From contig CASEXH010000011.1 in the NCBI GenBank assembly GCA_949291945.1, positions 1-64,000 on the forward strand: DNA of 64,000 nt, given 5' to 3'. The position numbers and the translations under genes are program-made. This DNA comes from an uncultured Bacillota bacterium (lineage in GTDB: Bacteria; Bacillota; Clostridia; Lachnospirales; Lachnospiraceae). Under the pieces are notes generated by a model, which made no database searches, had not been told where the DNA came from, and worked only from the letters and a program-made list of their open reading frames with translations. How positions within the stretch are numbered: position 1 is the first letter of the stretch; every line of letters starts with the position of its first letter. Shown here in pieces: positions 14,968-23,660 of the stretch.

Positions 14968-16590
14968 TTGCGGATCGCTATCTATGTGAGAAAGTCCAAA
15001 TGGACAGGCAGAGGAGAAAGCATTGAAAATCAGATCCTTATGTGCAGAGAATACATAGAAAAATTCATAGAAGACTCCCGGGAGGCCCAGATACTGGTTT
15101 ACAGTGACGAGGGCTTTTCCGGGAAAGATACCAACAGGCCCGAGTTTCAGAAAATGTTAGAAGACATGAAACAGGGGCCTTTTCAGTATCTGGTCTGCTA
15201 CCGTCTGGACCGTCTGGGAAGGAATCTGGCAGATCTGGCTCTGCTGATCGAAAAGCTGAACAGAGAGCATACAGAATTTGTCAGCATAAAAGAACATTTT
15301 GACACATCCACACCTATGGGAAAGGCCATGGTATATTTTTCTGGAGTGCTGGCCCAGATGGAGAGAGAGCAGATCGGGGAGCGGGTCCGGGACAATATGT
15401 TCCTCCTGGCCAAAAGCGGCAGATGGCTGGGAGGTAGCACCCCTCTGGGTTTTCATGTCCGGGAAAAGCTCTATGGAGAAGAGAAGATCCGGAAGGCCTT
15501 TTATCTGGAAGCGGAAGAAAAAGAAGCAGAAACCCTCCGCCTGATCTTCCGGGAGTTTTTAAACTCCCATTCCCTTACGAAAACAGCCCAAAGGCTCACG
15601 GAGAAAAAAATCTTTACAAGAAGAGGGAGGGCCTATACGCCGGAGACTATCGGTGAAATCCTGGAAAATCCGGTATATTGCCAGAGCGGAGAGCTGTCTT
15701 ACAATTATTTTGCCTCTTTGGGCTGCCGTATGGGGTTTCCCAGGGAGGAAGTCAGTGAAGAGAAAGGCCTGATCCGATATGGAAAGACAGTTTCTTCCAG
15801 ATACCGGGGACAGGAAACTCCGCCCCGGGAGTGGATCATTGCCCAGGGGGAACACAGAGGGCTGATCATCCAGGAGGATTTTCTGAGAGTCCAGGGCCTT
15901 CTGGAGAAACACCGTCTGGGAAAACGGGGAGAAGGCAGGATACAAAACGAGATCAGTCTGCTTGCCGGCCTTCTGTACTGTTCCTGCGGCAGCAGGATGA
16001 GGCCGAAATATCATGGGAAAAGCCAGGTAAATGAGGAAGGGCAGCGAAAGTTTTCCTATCGGTGTATCTGCCGGGATAAAACCAGAGGCCAGGCCTGTCA
16101 GAGCGTCCCGCTGCCGGGGAACGTGGCCGACAGCCTGGTATGGGAATTTCTCATGGAGAGGACTAGACAGGAAATACCGGTAAAAGAGATTTTTCAGGAG
16201 ATCCAAAGAAAGACGGAAAAGGAAAAAGAACAGGAAGAAAGGAGAGAAACTATCCATAAAGAGGAGGTAAGGCTGGAACAGGAAGCCCTGCGGCTGGCCC
16301 AGAGACTGGCAGAAACCAAAGACCAGGATCTGGCAGGATTTTTGGAAAATGAGATCCGCAGAAGGCTGGCGGAAAGAGAGAGCCTTAGAAAAAAAGAAAT
16401 GGAGAAAAGAAACTCTTTCGATCAGAAGAAGAGGGAACGCCTTGTTTGCCGGTATTCGGATCCGGAATTTTTATCCTCTTGTCTGTCTGTTCCCAACAAA
16501 CGGATTTATATAGAAATCTGGATGAAAAAACTTGTCTGGGAGGAAGAAACAGGGAAACTTTACCTTTTTGTTTCTCCTGGAGTACAGTAG
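14968..16590 (+). CDS. Large serine recombinase (integrase)
   Basis: A 540-residue large serine recombinase. The N-terminal resolvase domain opens IAIYVRKS with the nucleophile Ser near residue 10, and contains the YRLDRLGRN segment with catalytic arginines. A recombinase domain (about 165-270), a zinc ribbon (CSCGSRM ... CRDKTRGQAC) and a long C-terminal coiled coil rich in Glu and Lys follow. Start TTG 14968 has AGAAGG 7 nt upstream. The gene ends 3 nt from the right core, as usual for integrases beside attP. It should catalyse site-specific insertion at the ATPase Walker A site. All catalytic parts appear intact. Confidence 0.93.
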   Translation: MRIAIYVRKSKWTGRGESIENQILMCREYIEKFIEDSREAQILVYSDEGFSGKDTNRPEFQKMLEDMKQGPFQYLVCYRLDRLGRNLADLALLIEKLNREHTEFVSIKEHFDTSTPMGKAMVYFSGVLAQMEREQIGERVRDNMFLLAKSGRWLGGSTPLGFHVREKLYGEEKIRKAFYLEAEEKEAETLRLIFREFLNSHSLTKTAQRLTEKKIFTRRGRAYTPETIGEILENPVYCQSGELSYNYFASLGCRMGFPREEVSEEKGLIRYGKTVSSRYRGQETPPREWIIAQGEHRGLIIQEDFLRVQGLLEKHRLGKRGEGRIQNEISLLAGLLYCSCGSRMRPKYHGKSQVNEEGQRKFSYRCICRDKTRGQACQSVPLPGNVADSLVWEFLMERTRQEIPVKEIFQEIQRKTEKEKEQEERRETIHKEEVRLEQEALRLAQRLAETKDQDLAGFLENEIRRRLAERESLRKKEMEKRNSFDQKKRERLVCRYSDPEFLSSCLSVPNKRIYIEIWMKKLVWEEETGKLYLFVSPGVQ

Positions 16591-16597
16591 CATTACC
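16570..16597. other. Right attachment site of the serine-integrase element
   Basis: The arm GTTTCTCCTGG (16570-16580) lies inside the integrase 3' end, 12 nt before the core TTACC (16593-16597). Host ATPase sequence follows directly. Joining this end to the left end gives GTTTCTCCTGG-N26-CCAGAGGAAAC, the imperfect dyad expected of a serine-integrase attP. Confidence 0.75.
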
Positions 16598-16735
16598 GCA
16601 GCCCGAGGGACCTACTACAGCCGCAAATTCTCCGGGAAACACCTGGAAGGATACCTGGGAAAGGGCCGGGGTTTCTCCGGATTTTGTATGGTAAGCATAA
16701 CTGATATCTTTAATTTCCAAAAGAGGTGCAGTCAT
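16593..16735 (-). pseudogene. ABC transporter ATPase, N-terminal part (split by insertion)
   Basis: The first 47 codons of the split SsuB/TauB-like ATPase, from ATG 16735 to VVGPSGCG, the first half of Walker A. After the core the frame enters integrase DNA read backwards and continues for about 70 meaningless residues. AGGAAAGGAAG precedes the ATG. Joined to 10390-11023 it restores GPSGCGKSTLL and a 777-bp gene of normal family length. Confidence 0.9.
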
Positions 16736-16811
16736 AAGGCACTTCCTTTCCTATTAGAAAACAAAGTTTCTTTTTTATCATATACCATAAGATATGTGGA
16801 TTTTCGGGTAC

Positions 16812-16871
16812 TTGACAAATATAGTACAAATTATTATAGTATAGAATAGTAAAAAGAGGAAATCCTCTTTT
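16812..16871 (+). promoter_or_regulatory. ldhA promoter with downstream palindrome
   Basis: TTGACA (16812-16817), a 17-bp spacer and TATAGT (16835-16840). A palindrome AAAAGAGGA-AA-TCCTCTTTT (16852-16871) lies a few bases after the expected start of transcription and may be an operator. A redox or carbon regulator would be a natural candidate but is not shown. Confidence 0.65.
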
Positions 16872-16949
16872 ATGATGTCAGGAGTATAAAATACAGAGAA
16901 ATCCATGACATAATAGAAATAAGAGAATTACGTGCAGGAGGTGCAGAAG

Positions 16950-17945
16950 ATGAAAATCTTATTTTTTGATACAAAAAGCTATGATAAAGAATCTTTTGAT
17001 AAACAGGTGGTAAATTATCCGGACATTGAGATCGAATATCTGAAGACAGATCTGGCTCCAAAGACGGCTCCGCTGGCCAAGGGCTATGATGCAGTGTGCG
17101 CATTTGTAAGCTCTGACGTGGGAACCAAGACGGTAGAGGCTCTGCACGAAGCAGGTGTTAAGCTGATCCTTATGCGGTGCGCAGGTTTTAACAACGTGGA
17201 TCTGGATAAGGCAAAAGAATACGGCATTAAGGTTATGCGTGTGCCGGGATATTCTCCGGAAGCCGTGGCAGAGCACGCCATGACCCTGGCTCTGGCAGTC
17301 AACCGCCGTATCCACAAGGCCTATGTAAAGGTAAGAGAAAATGACTTCAGCCTGGGCGGCCTGATGGGCTTTAACTTCTATCAGAAGACTGCTGGTATCG
17401 TGGGAACCGGTAAGATCGGCGCCGCTATGGCAAGGATCTGCAGAGGCTTCGGCATGAAGGTTATTGCTTATGATGTATATGAGAATCCATCTTTAAAGGA
17501 TTTTGTTACTTATGTGACTCTGGATGAACTGCTGGGACAGAGTGATCTGATCTCTCTTCACTGCCCGCTGATGGACAGCACTTATCATCTGGTCAACAAG
17601 GATACCATCGCCAAGATGAAAGACGGGGTGATCCTGGTAAATACTTCCAGAGGCGGTCTGGTTAAGACAAATGACCTGATCGACGGAATCCGTGCTAGAA
17701 AATTCTTTGGCGTGGGACTAGATGTATACGAAGAAGAAACGAAGAATGTTTTCGAGGACCGTTCCGATGAGATCCTGGAGCATTCCACAACAGCAAGACT
17801 TCTTTCTTTCCCAAATGTTATGATCACTTCCCATCAGGGATTCTTTACCCAGGAGGCTCTGGAGGCTATTTCCAAGACTACCCTGGATAATGCAGTGGCA
17901 TTTGAGAAAGGCGAGACAACAGGCAACGAAGTGGCAGCACAGTAA
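16950..17945 (+). CDS. ldhA: D-lactate dehydrogenase (2-hydroxyacid dehydrogenase)
   Basis: A 331-residue D-isomer-specific 2-hydroxyacid dehydrogenase. The NAD-binding motif is GTGKIG. The catalytic set is present as Arg in NTSRGGLV, Glu in DVYEEE and His in SHQGF. The motif MRCAGFNNVD and overall length match fermentative LdhA, which reduces pyruvate to D-lactate and reoxidises NADH. I chose ATG 16950 because AGGAGG lies 8 nt before it; the longer start at 16932 begins at the ribosome site. It is monocistronic with a strong promoter and a terminator. Confidence 0.9.
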   Translation: MKILFFDTKSYDKESFDKQVVNYPDIEIEYLKTDLAPKTAPLAKGYDAVCAFVSSDVGTKTVEALHEAGVKLILMRCAGFNNVDLDKAKEYGIKVMRVPGYSPEAVAEHAMTLALAVNRRIHKAYVKVRENDFSLGGLMGFNFYQKTAGIVGTGKIGAAMARICRGFGMKVIAYDVYENPSLKDFVTYVTLDELLGQSDLISLHCPLMDSTYHLVNKDTIAKMKDGVILVNTSRGGLVKTNDLIDGIRARKFFGVGLDVYEEETKNVFEDRSDEILEHSTTARLLSFPNVMITSHQGFFTQEALEAISKTTLDNAVAFEKGETTGNEVAAQ

Positions 17946-17968
17946 AAACGGAATAGAATCATACTACA

Positions 17969-18003
17969 GGGAGCAGGGCGGAGAAAATGTCCTGCTCCTT
18001 TTT
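17969..18003 (+). terminator. ldhA terminator
   Basis: GGAGCAGG (17970-17977) pairs with CCTGCTCC (17991-17998), followed by TTTTT. Confidence 0.75.
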
Positions 18004-18015
18004 ACAGGAGAAGAA

Positions 18016-18681
18016 ATGAATAAACGAAATTATCAGAAAGAACTGGAAAAGATCGTAGAGGAAAATCAGAGGGCAGGCAGGGTTCCACGGCTGTTTCTTC
18101 ATAGCTGCTGCGCTCCATGCAGCAGCTATGTGCTGGAATATTTAAGCCAATATTTTCAGATCACGGATTTTTTCTACAATCCCAATATTTCCCCAAAAGA
18201 GGAGTATAACAAAAGAACCAGGGAGCTTCAGCGGCTTATTGAAGAAATGCCTTTTCTCCATAAGCCTGAGTTTGTGGAAGGAAGATATGATCCCCAGGAG
18301 TTTTTTCAGATGGCGAAAGGCCTGGAGGAGGTGCCGGAAGGGGGAGAGCGGTGTTTTAAATGTTACCGTCTCCGGTTGGAAGAAGCGGCGAAAATGGCGG
18401 CTAGGGGCGGTTATGACTATTTCACCACCACCCTTACTATCAGCCCCTTAAAAAACGCTCAGAAGCTTAATGAGATCGGAGAGGAACTGGAGAAGATCTA
18501 CCATGTAAAACATCTTCCTTCGGATTTTAAAAAGAAAAACGGTTACAAACGTTCTACAGAACTGTCCAGGGAATACGGACTTTACCGTCAGGACTACTGC
18601 GGCTGTGTTTTTTCAAAGAGAGAGCGGGAAAGGCAGAAAGCCGGCCAGGAGAAAAGCCTTGCGGTTAATACTATAAAGTGA
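18016..18681 (+). CDS. queH: Epoxyqueuosine reductase QueH
   Basis: A 221-residue QueH (formerly DUF208) protein. It carries the CCAPC motif (Cys31, 32, 35), ERCFKCYR near residue 112 and DYCGC near 197, the cysteines that hold the Fe-S cluster and do the chemistry. It reduces epoxyqueuosine to queuosine in tRNA. I chose ATG 18016 with AGGAGAAG upstream; an earlier in-frame start would lie inside the ldhA terminator. The run of Lys and Arg at the C-terminus is an extension of no known role. It is followed by argH without an obvious terminator. Confidence 0.88.
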   Translation: MNKRNYQKELEKIVEENQRAGRVPRLFLHSCCAPCSSYVLEYLSQYFQITDFFYNPNISPKEEYNKRTRELQRLIEEMPFLHKPEFVEGRYDPQEFFQMAKGLEEVPEGGERCFKCYRLRLEEAAKMAARGGYDYFTTTLTISPLKNAQKLNEIGEELEKIYHVKHLPSDFKKKNGYKRSTELSREYGLYRQDYCGCVFSKRERERQKAGQEKSLAVNTIK

Positions 18682-18725
18682 TAAAATTTTACAGAAGTTA
18701 AAATCGAAAGAAATGAGGATAGGAT

Positions 18726-20108
18726 ATGGCACAGTTATGGGGAGGCCGTTTCACCAAAGAAACGGATCAGTTAGTTTATAATTTCAATGCTTCTCTTGGC
18801 TTTGACCAGAAGCTTTATAAACAGGATATTACCGGAAGTATGGCCCATGCTTCCATGTTGGCAAAGCAGGGGATCCTTACGGAAGAAGAAAAAGAGGAGA
18901 TCCTGGACGGGCTGAAAGGGATCTTAGAGGATATCCAGAATGGAAAGCTGGAATTTTCTCCGGAGTATGAGGATATCCACAGCTTTGTAGAAGCAAATCT
19001 TATTGACCGGAAGGGCGATGTGGGCAAGAAGCTTCATACCGGAAGAAGCCGGAATGACCAGGTGGCTCTGGATATGAAGATGTACGTCCGGGACGAGATC
19101 GGCGAGACAGATCTTCTTTTAAAAGAGCTTCTTGAATCTCTTCTTAAGATCATGGAGGAGAACCTCCACACTTATATGCCGGGATTTACTCATCTCCAGA
19201 AAGCTCAGCCGGTGACTCTGGCTCATCATTTCGGAGCTTATTTTGAGATGTTCAAAAGAGACAGGAGCCGTCTGGCAGATACGAAAAAGAGGCTGAATCT
19301 CTGCCCATTGGGAAGCGGCGCACTGGCAGGGACCACCTATCCTCTGGATCGGGAATATACAGCTAATGCTCTGGGTTTTGACGGACCTACGCTTAACAGT
19401 ATGGACTCTGTGTCTGACCGGGATTATCTCATTGAACTGCTGTCTGATCTGTCACTGATCATGATGCATTTAAGCCGGTTCTGCGAGGAAATCATTCTGT
19501 GGAATTCCAACGAGTACCAGTTCGTGGAGATCGACGACGGCTACAGTACAGGAAGCAGTATCATGCCCCAGAAGAAAAATCCGGATATTGCAGAGCTGGT
19601 AAGAGGAAAGACGGGAAGAGTCTACGGGGCTCTCATGTCCATGCTCACCACTATGAAGGGCATTCCTCTGGCATATAATAAAGATATGCAGGAGGATAAG
19701 GAATTTACCTTTGACGCCATTGATACAGTGAAAGGCTGCATTGCCCTGTTTAATGGTATGGTTTCCACCATGGAGTTTAAGAAAGAAAACATGGAGAGAA
19801 GTGCGAAAAACGGTTTTACCAACGCTACAGATGCGGCAGATTATCTGGTAAACCATGGAGTTCCTTTCCGGGATGCCCATGGCATTGTGGGACAGCTTGT
19901 GCTCCACTGCATTGAGAAAAATATTTCTCTGGATGAAATGTCCCTGGAGGAATATAAAGCCATCAGCCCTGTATTTGAAGAAGACATTTATGAGGCTATC
20001 AGCATGAAGAACTGTGTGGAGAAACGGAACACTATCGGAGCCCCGGGTACAGAAGCCATGAAACAGGTGATCGAGCTTCATAAAAAATATTTGAAAGAAA
20101 ATTCTTGA
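18726..20108 (+). CDS. argH: Argininosuccinate lyase
   Basis: A 460-residue fumarase/aspartase-superfamily enzyme that splits argininosuccinate into arginine and fumarate, the last step of arginine synthesis. The family signature GSSIMPQKKNPD is present, as are HTGRSRNDQ and the T-H-L-Q-K-A-Q-P stretch with the catalytic His. Length is normal. It opens MAQLWGGRF, the usual start. argG is not next to it, so the pathway genes are scattered. Confidence 0.95.
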   Translation: MAQLWGGRFTKETDQLVYNFNASLGFDQKLYKQDITGSMAHASMLAKQGILTEEEKEEILDGLKGILEDIQNGKLEFSPEYEDIHSFVEANLIDRKGDVGKKLHTGRSRNDQVALDMKMYVRDEIGETDLLLKELLESLLKIMEENLHTYMPGFTHLQKAQPVTLAHHFGAYFEMFKRDRSRLADTKKRLNLCPLGSGALAGTTYPLDREYTANALGFDGPTLNSMDSVSDRDYLIELLSDLSLIMMHLSRFCEEIILWNSNEYQFVEIDDGYSTGSSIMPQKKNPDIAELVRGKTGRVYGALMSMLTTMKGIPLAYNKDMQEDKEFTFDAIDTVKGCIALFNGMVSTMEFKKENMERSAKNGFTNATDAADYLVNHGVPFRDAHGIVGQLVLHCIEKNISLDEMSLEEYKAISPVFEEDIYEAISMKNCVEKRNTIGAPGTEAMKQVIELHKKYLKENS

Positions 20109-20132
20109 CTTTTCTGAAAAGTTTGATATATT
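20105..20132 (+). promoter_or_regulatory. Probable asd promoter
   Basis: TTGACT (20105-20110) and TATATT (20127-20132) with a 16-bp spacer. It begins within the last bases of argH. Confidence 0.5.
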
Positions 20133-20200
20133 AGAATCTATGAAAAATGTATGCGGAAAGAAGACAAATGTCTTTCTGGGAAAGGATAGAGGGCTAAAAT

Positions 20201-21286
20201 ATGAGTGAGAAATTAAGAGTTGGAATTTTAGGTGCTACAGGAATGGTTGGACAGAGATTTATTTCTCTTCTGGAAAACCATCCCTGGTTTGAGGTAGTGA
20301 CAGTGGCAGCCAGCGCCAGAAGCGCAGGAAAGACCTATGAGGAGGCAGTAGGCGGACGCTGGAAAATGGATACACCTATGCCGGAAGCAGTGAAAAATCT
20401 GGTTGTGATGAACGTATCTGAGGTAGAGAAGGTAGCCTCTACTGTAGATTTTGTATTCTCTGCAGTGGATATGTCCAAGGAAGAAATCAAAGCCATTGAG
20501 GAAGAGTACGCAAAGACAGAAACTCCGGTAGTTTCCAATAACAGCGCTCACAGATGGACTCCTGACGTACCTATGGTAGTGCCGGAGATCAATCCTCAGC
20601 ACTTTGAAGTGATCAAATATCAGAAAGAGCGTCTGGGCACAAAGAGAGGATTTGTGGCTGTTAAGCCAAACTGCTCGATCCAGAGTTACGCTCCTGTACT
20701 TACTGCATGGAAAGAGTTTGAACCATATGAAGTGGTGGCTACTACATACCAGGCAATTTCCGGAGCCGGAAAAACCTTTAAAGACTGGCCGGAAATGGTA
20801 GAAAACATTATCCCTTATATCGGAGGAGAAGAAGAGAAAAGCGAGATGGAGCCGCTTCGTCTCTGGGGTGAGATCAAAGACGGCGTGATCGTTCCTGCTA
20901 CAGAGCCGGTGATCACCTGCCAGTGTGTCCGTGTTCCTGTATTAAACGGCCACACAGCTGCTGTTTTTGTAAAATTCCGGAAAAAACCTACAAAAGAACA
21001 GCTTATTGAGAAAATGGTAAACTTCAAGGGCGTTCCTCAGGAACTGGATCTTCCAAGCGCTCCAAAGCAGTTTATCCGCTATATGGAAGAGGATGACCGT
21101 CCTCAGGTAAAGGCAGATGTGGATTACGAAAACGGCATGGGAATTTCCGTAGGCCGTCTGAGAGAAGATAAGGTTTACGATTATAAATTTATCGGTTTAT
21201 CCCACAATACAGTCCGCGGAGCAGCAGGCGGCGCTGTACTGTGCGCAGAGACTCTGAAAGCTCAGGGATACATTACCAAGAAGTAA
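20201..21286 (+). CDS. asd: Aspartate-semialdehyde dehydrogenase
   Basis: A 361-residue enzyme of the archaeal/fungal-type ASADH branch. It has the NADP-binding GATGMVGQRF, the active-site Cys in KPNCSIQ and a His near GHTAAVFV. It reduces aspartyl phosphate to aspartate semialdehyde for lysine, threonine and methionine synthesis. The branch is common in Clostridia. The gene has its own promoter and is followed 17 bp later by an MBL-fold protein, which may share the transcript. Confidence 0.92.
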   Translation: MSEKLRVGILGATGMVGQRFISLLENHPWFEVVTVAASARSAGKTYEEAVGGRWKMDTPMPEAVKNLVVMNVSEVEKVASTVDFVFSAVDMSKEEIKAIEEEYAKTETPVVSNNSAHRWTPDVPMVVPEINPQHFEVIKYQKERLGTKRGFVAVKPNCSIQSYAPVLTAWKEFEPYEVVATTYQAISGAGKTFKDWPEMVENIIPYIGGEEEKSEMEPLRLWGEIKDGVIVPATEPVITCQCVRVPVLNGHTAAVFVKFRKKPTKEQLIEKMVNFKGVPQELDLPSAPKQFIRYMEEDDRPQVKADVDYENGMGISVGRLREDKVYDYKFIGLSHNTVRGAAGGAVLCAETLKAQGYITKK

Positions 21287-21303
21287 AAGGACGAAAGAGA
21301 AAT

Positions 21304-22095
21304 ATGATGAAAGCAATTATGCTGGTAGAAAATCAGTCCGTGGGTGAGTGTAAGGCCGCCCACGGGCTTTCTCTTTATATAGAGACCCCGGGTCACAGGC
21401 TGCTCTTTGATCTGGGGCCGGACCATACTCTTTTTGAGAATGCGGAAAAAATGGATATTGATCTGGAAAAAGTAGATACGGTGATCATTTCCCATGGCCA
21501 TTACGATCATGGAGGGGCTTTGGAAGAATTTCTGCATATGAATTCCAAGGCCAGGATCTACATACAGAAAACGGCCTTCGCCCCCTATTATTCCACTGCC
21601 CTGGGAAAGGCCAGAAGCATTGGCCTGAATCCGAAGCTGGCCGCTGATCCCCGGATCACATTGCTGGAGGGGGATTTTAAGATCGACGAGGAGCTGGAGC
21701 TTTTTACGGTGACAGGAGAAGAAAAATGCCATTCCCAGGCCAATGACGTGCTTTTGGATGAGAAGGGAAAGGATACTTTCGCCCACGAGCAAAATCTCCT
21801 GATCCACGGCCCTGTCCCCGTACTGATCATGGGCTGCGGCCATAAAGGAGTGGTAAATATTATGGAAAAAGCTGCCAGATGGAAACCCAAGGTATGTATC
21901 GGAGGATTTCATCTGAATGTCCCTGCCACAGGAAAAGCAGTTCCAAAAGAAGTCCTTGACGGGATCGCAGAAGAACTGGAAAAATATGATACCCGATTCT
22001 ACACCTGCCACTGCACCGGGCAGGAAGCTTATGAATATCTGTCTGGAAAAATGGGAATCCGGTATCTGCATTGCGGAGAAAGCCTGGAAATATGA
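21304..22095 (+). CDS. Metallo-beta-lactamase-fold hydrolase
   Basis: A 263-residue MBL-fold protein with the metal motif SHGHYDHGG (near residues 62-70), later histidines in GCGHKG and FHLN, and the Cys/His-rich YTCHCTGQEAY. It is close to the subgroup loosely called dihydropterin ribofuranosyl-aminobenzene phosphate synthase-like. Real substrates of bacterial members are unknown. Two ATG codons follow each other at 21304 and 21307; either may be used. It may be co-transcribed with asd, though no link in function is known. Confidence 0.8.
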   Translation: MMKAIMLVENQSVGECKAAHGLSLYIETPGHRLLFDLGPDHTLFENAEKMDIDLEKVDTVIISHGHYDHGGALEEFLHMNSKARIYIQKTAFAPYYSTALGKARSIGLNPKLAADPRITLLEGDFKIDEELELFTVTGEEKCHSQANDVLLDEKGKDTFAHEQNLLIHGPVPVLIMGCGHKGVVNIMEKAARWKPKVCIGGFHLNVPATGKAVPKEVLDGIAEELEKYDTRFYTCHCTGQEAYEYLSGKMGIRYLHCGESLEI

Positions 22096-22191
22096 TAAGC
22101 AGGAGAACTTTGAAAGACTTAAGAGACTTATTTTGAGTATAGCCGTAAAATCAGCGTGGGATATGGTTAGATTTCCAAAAATCAAATTTCT

Positions 22192-22261
22192 ACCGTACAG
22201 ATTAGCAATATTGGTTTAAAGGTACGGTTAGAAATGGAAGTTCTGAAATAGTAACCGTACC
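22192..22261. repeat. Dispersed intergenic repeat with ACCGTAC/GGTACGGTT arms
   Basis: GGTACGGTT (22221-22229) and AACCGTACC (22253-22261) form a perfect 9-bp inverted repeat around AGAAATGGAAG. A further ACCGTAC lies at 22192. The interior resembles the 52-bp tandem repeat at 41305-41415 (shared ACGGTT..AGAAATGGAA), so this seems to be one repeat family. Confidence 0.5.
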
Positions 22262-22285
22262 CTGCGGCAGAAAAGGTAAGTGAAT

Positions 22286-22627
22286 ATGAAAAAAGGATTT
22301 TTGATAATTTTTACGCTTTTTTATTTCGGACTTTTTATTGTTCTGATCGATCTGGTATCTCGTAACTTTATAGGACCATTGCCGGGAGTCCTGACTTTAG
22401 CGGCCCTGGTGGCAGCCTTTATCCTCAGTGTGGGGCTGGCTCAATTTACAGCCAATAAAGTAGAAGTTTTAGCACCGCTGAAAAGAAAGATTCTTCTGGC
22501 GATCGTCTGCCTGTTGTTGATCCTGACGGTGATTGTAGTGTTTGTCAAAGCGAAAGGAAAAAAGCCTTTCCAGGATTTAGAGGCGTCGGATATTAATTAT
22601 TACTCTTACTATGAAAGATGGATCTAA
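22286..22627 (+). CDS. Small membrane protein, function unknown
   Basis: A 113-residue protein with three membrane helices (about residues 5-25, 34-55 and 70-90) and a polar tail rich in Tyr (NYYSYYERW). ATG 22286 was preferred over GTG 22280. I do not recognise the family. It overlaps the next small ORF by 17 bp. Confidence 0.55.
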   Translation: MKKGFLIIFTLFYFGLFIVLIDLVSRNFIGPLPGVLTLAALVAAFILSVGLAQFTANKVEVLAPLKRKILLAIVCLLLILTVIVVFVKAKGKKPFQDLEASDINYYSYYERWI

Positions 22628-22790
22628 GAAGGAAATTAGGGAAAACAATCTTTTTGTGGCAATAGACGGAACCGGCTACAAGGCAAAATACAAACATTTG
22701 GAATCTTTAAACAGTTATGCAAACAGACTGCTGGAAGAAAACTTTGGGTGCCTTCAGATTGACAGCCCTGGTCTGGCGGTATATAGTTGA
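22611..22790 (+). CDS. Small hypothetical protein
   Basis: A 59-residue ORF (MKDGSKKEIRE...) that overlaps the membrane-protein gene by 17 bp. The region has no other gene. The product is soluble and of mixed charge with no recognised motif. It may be translated by coupling to the upstream gene, or be a remnant. Confidence 0.35.
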   Translation: MKDGSKKEIRENNLFVAIDGTGYKAKYKHLESLNSYANRLLEENFGCLQIDSPGLAVYS

Positions 22791-22838
22791 AATGAAGTTG
22801 GTATTTTTAAAACAGACCCAAGAATTTGCAGGTGAAAA

Positions 22839-23579
22839 ATGAAAAACAAGAAATATATTTTGATTTTTACAGCTCTCTTGCTGGTTCTTCTTGCAGTCCC
22901 TGTCTGGGGCAGAGCAGGAGGAGGCGGAGGAAGTTCCGGAGGGGGCGGCGGTTCCTCCGGAGGCGGCAGTCACAGCAGCTATCACAGCGGAAGCAGCGGC
23001 AGCAGGGGATCCGGTCTTGCAGGGGTGATCCTGCAGGCTGGCGTTGTGTTCTTTGCAGTCAGCGGAGGCACCATTGTGCTGCTCCGTAAAGCCAGGGCTG
23101 CCAGAGCCAGGAGCAGGAAAGCCATGGCTTTTTATGCCCAGCTGGGAGATAACTGGGATTACCGGGAGATCCAGCGACAGGTGGAAGAAACTTATTTTCA
23201 GGTACAGGAATGCTGGAGGAGAATGGACGTATCCTACGGAGCCCCTTACCTCAGCCAGGAGCTGATGGAAGAATTTGACAGCAAGATCCAGTGGATGCAG
23301 GTCCGGGGAGAGGCAGTGGTCCAGAGAAATGTAAAGCTCTTAAGTGCTATGCCGGTATATGTGGAGGATAATCCAGGAGAGGAATATGATATGATCTGGT
23401 ATCTGATCCACGGAAAAATGACAGGTTATTACATAGATGTGAATACCAGAAAGGTAGTCCGGGGAAATACCCGGCCGGAAGCTTTTTTTGAATATTGGAA
23501 GTTTGTTTACCGGAGAGAACGGTGGGTGCTCCAGGAGATCAAACAGAAAGATGAGATGGACATCGATGCACTATCTTAG
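22839..23579 (+). CDS. Tim44-like domain membrane protein with Gly/Ser-rich linker
   Basis: A 246-residue protein: N-terminal membrane helix or signal (residues 6-24), a Gly/Ser-rich low-complexity stretch (about 26-58), a second membrane helix (62-80), a basic segment, and a C-terminal Tim44-like domain of about 130 residues (WDYREIQRQVEETYF ... ERWVLQEIKQ). Bacterial Tim44-like proteins are membrane-linked and of poorly known function. The Gly/Ser linker is typical. It stands alone between small ORFs and a methyltransferase gene. Confidence 0.7.
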   Translation: MKNKKYILIFTALLLVLLAVPVWGRAGGGGGSSGGGGGSSGGGSHSSYHSGSSGSRGSGLAGVILQAGVVFFAVSGGTIVLLRKARAARARSRKAMAFYAQLGDNWDYREIQRQVEETYFQVQECWRRMDVSYGAPYLSQELMEEFDSKIQWMQVRGEAVVQRNVKLLSAMPVYVEDNPGEEYDMIWYLIHGKMTGYYIDVNTRKVVRGNTRPEAFFEYWKFVYRRERWVLQEIKQKDEMDIDALS

Positions 23580-23660
23580 GAACAAGCAGGAAGGTTATCT
23601 GAAACAGCTTGAAAAAGTTCGCTGAAACGAATAGAATATAAGCGAAAAGGAGAAGCTGAC

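Larger units (their letters stand above)
11024..16597 (+). mobile_element. 5.6-kb serine-integrase element with a cysteine-related cargo
   Basis: The element interrupts an ABC ATPase gene at its Walker A codons. The only sequence shared by the two junctions is TTACC (11024-11028 and 16593-16597); the distance between copies is 5,569 bp. The integrase gene ends 3 nt from the right core. Cargo: a small ORF, an EamB-like exporter, an HTH-cupin regulator, a PfkB kinase and a CyuA-type cysteine desulfidase. No relaxase, conjugation, replication or phage structural gene was found. It is therefore a compact integrative element that needs a helper to move between cells, or moves only by transformation or co-integration. 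The integrase and both ends look intact. Confidence 0.85.

Noticed and set aside
16385..16735. A 116-residue minus-strand protein
   Set aside because: Only the first 47 codons are real; the rest is the integrase gene read backwards.
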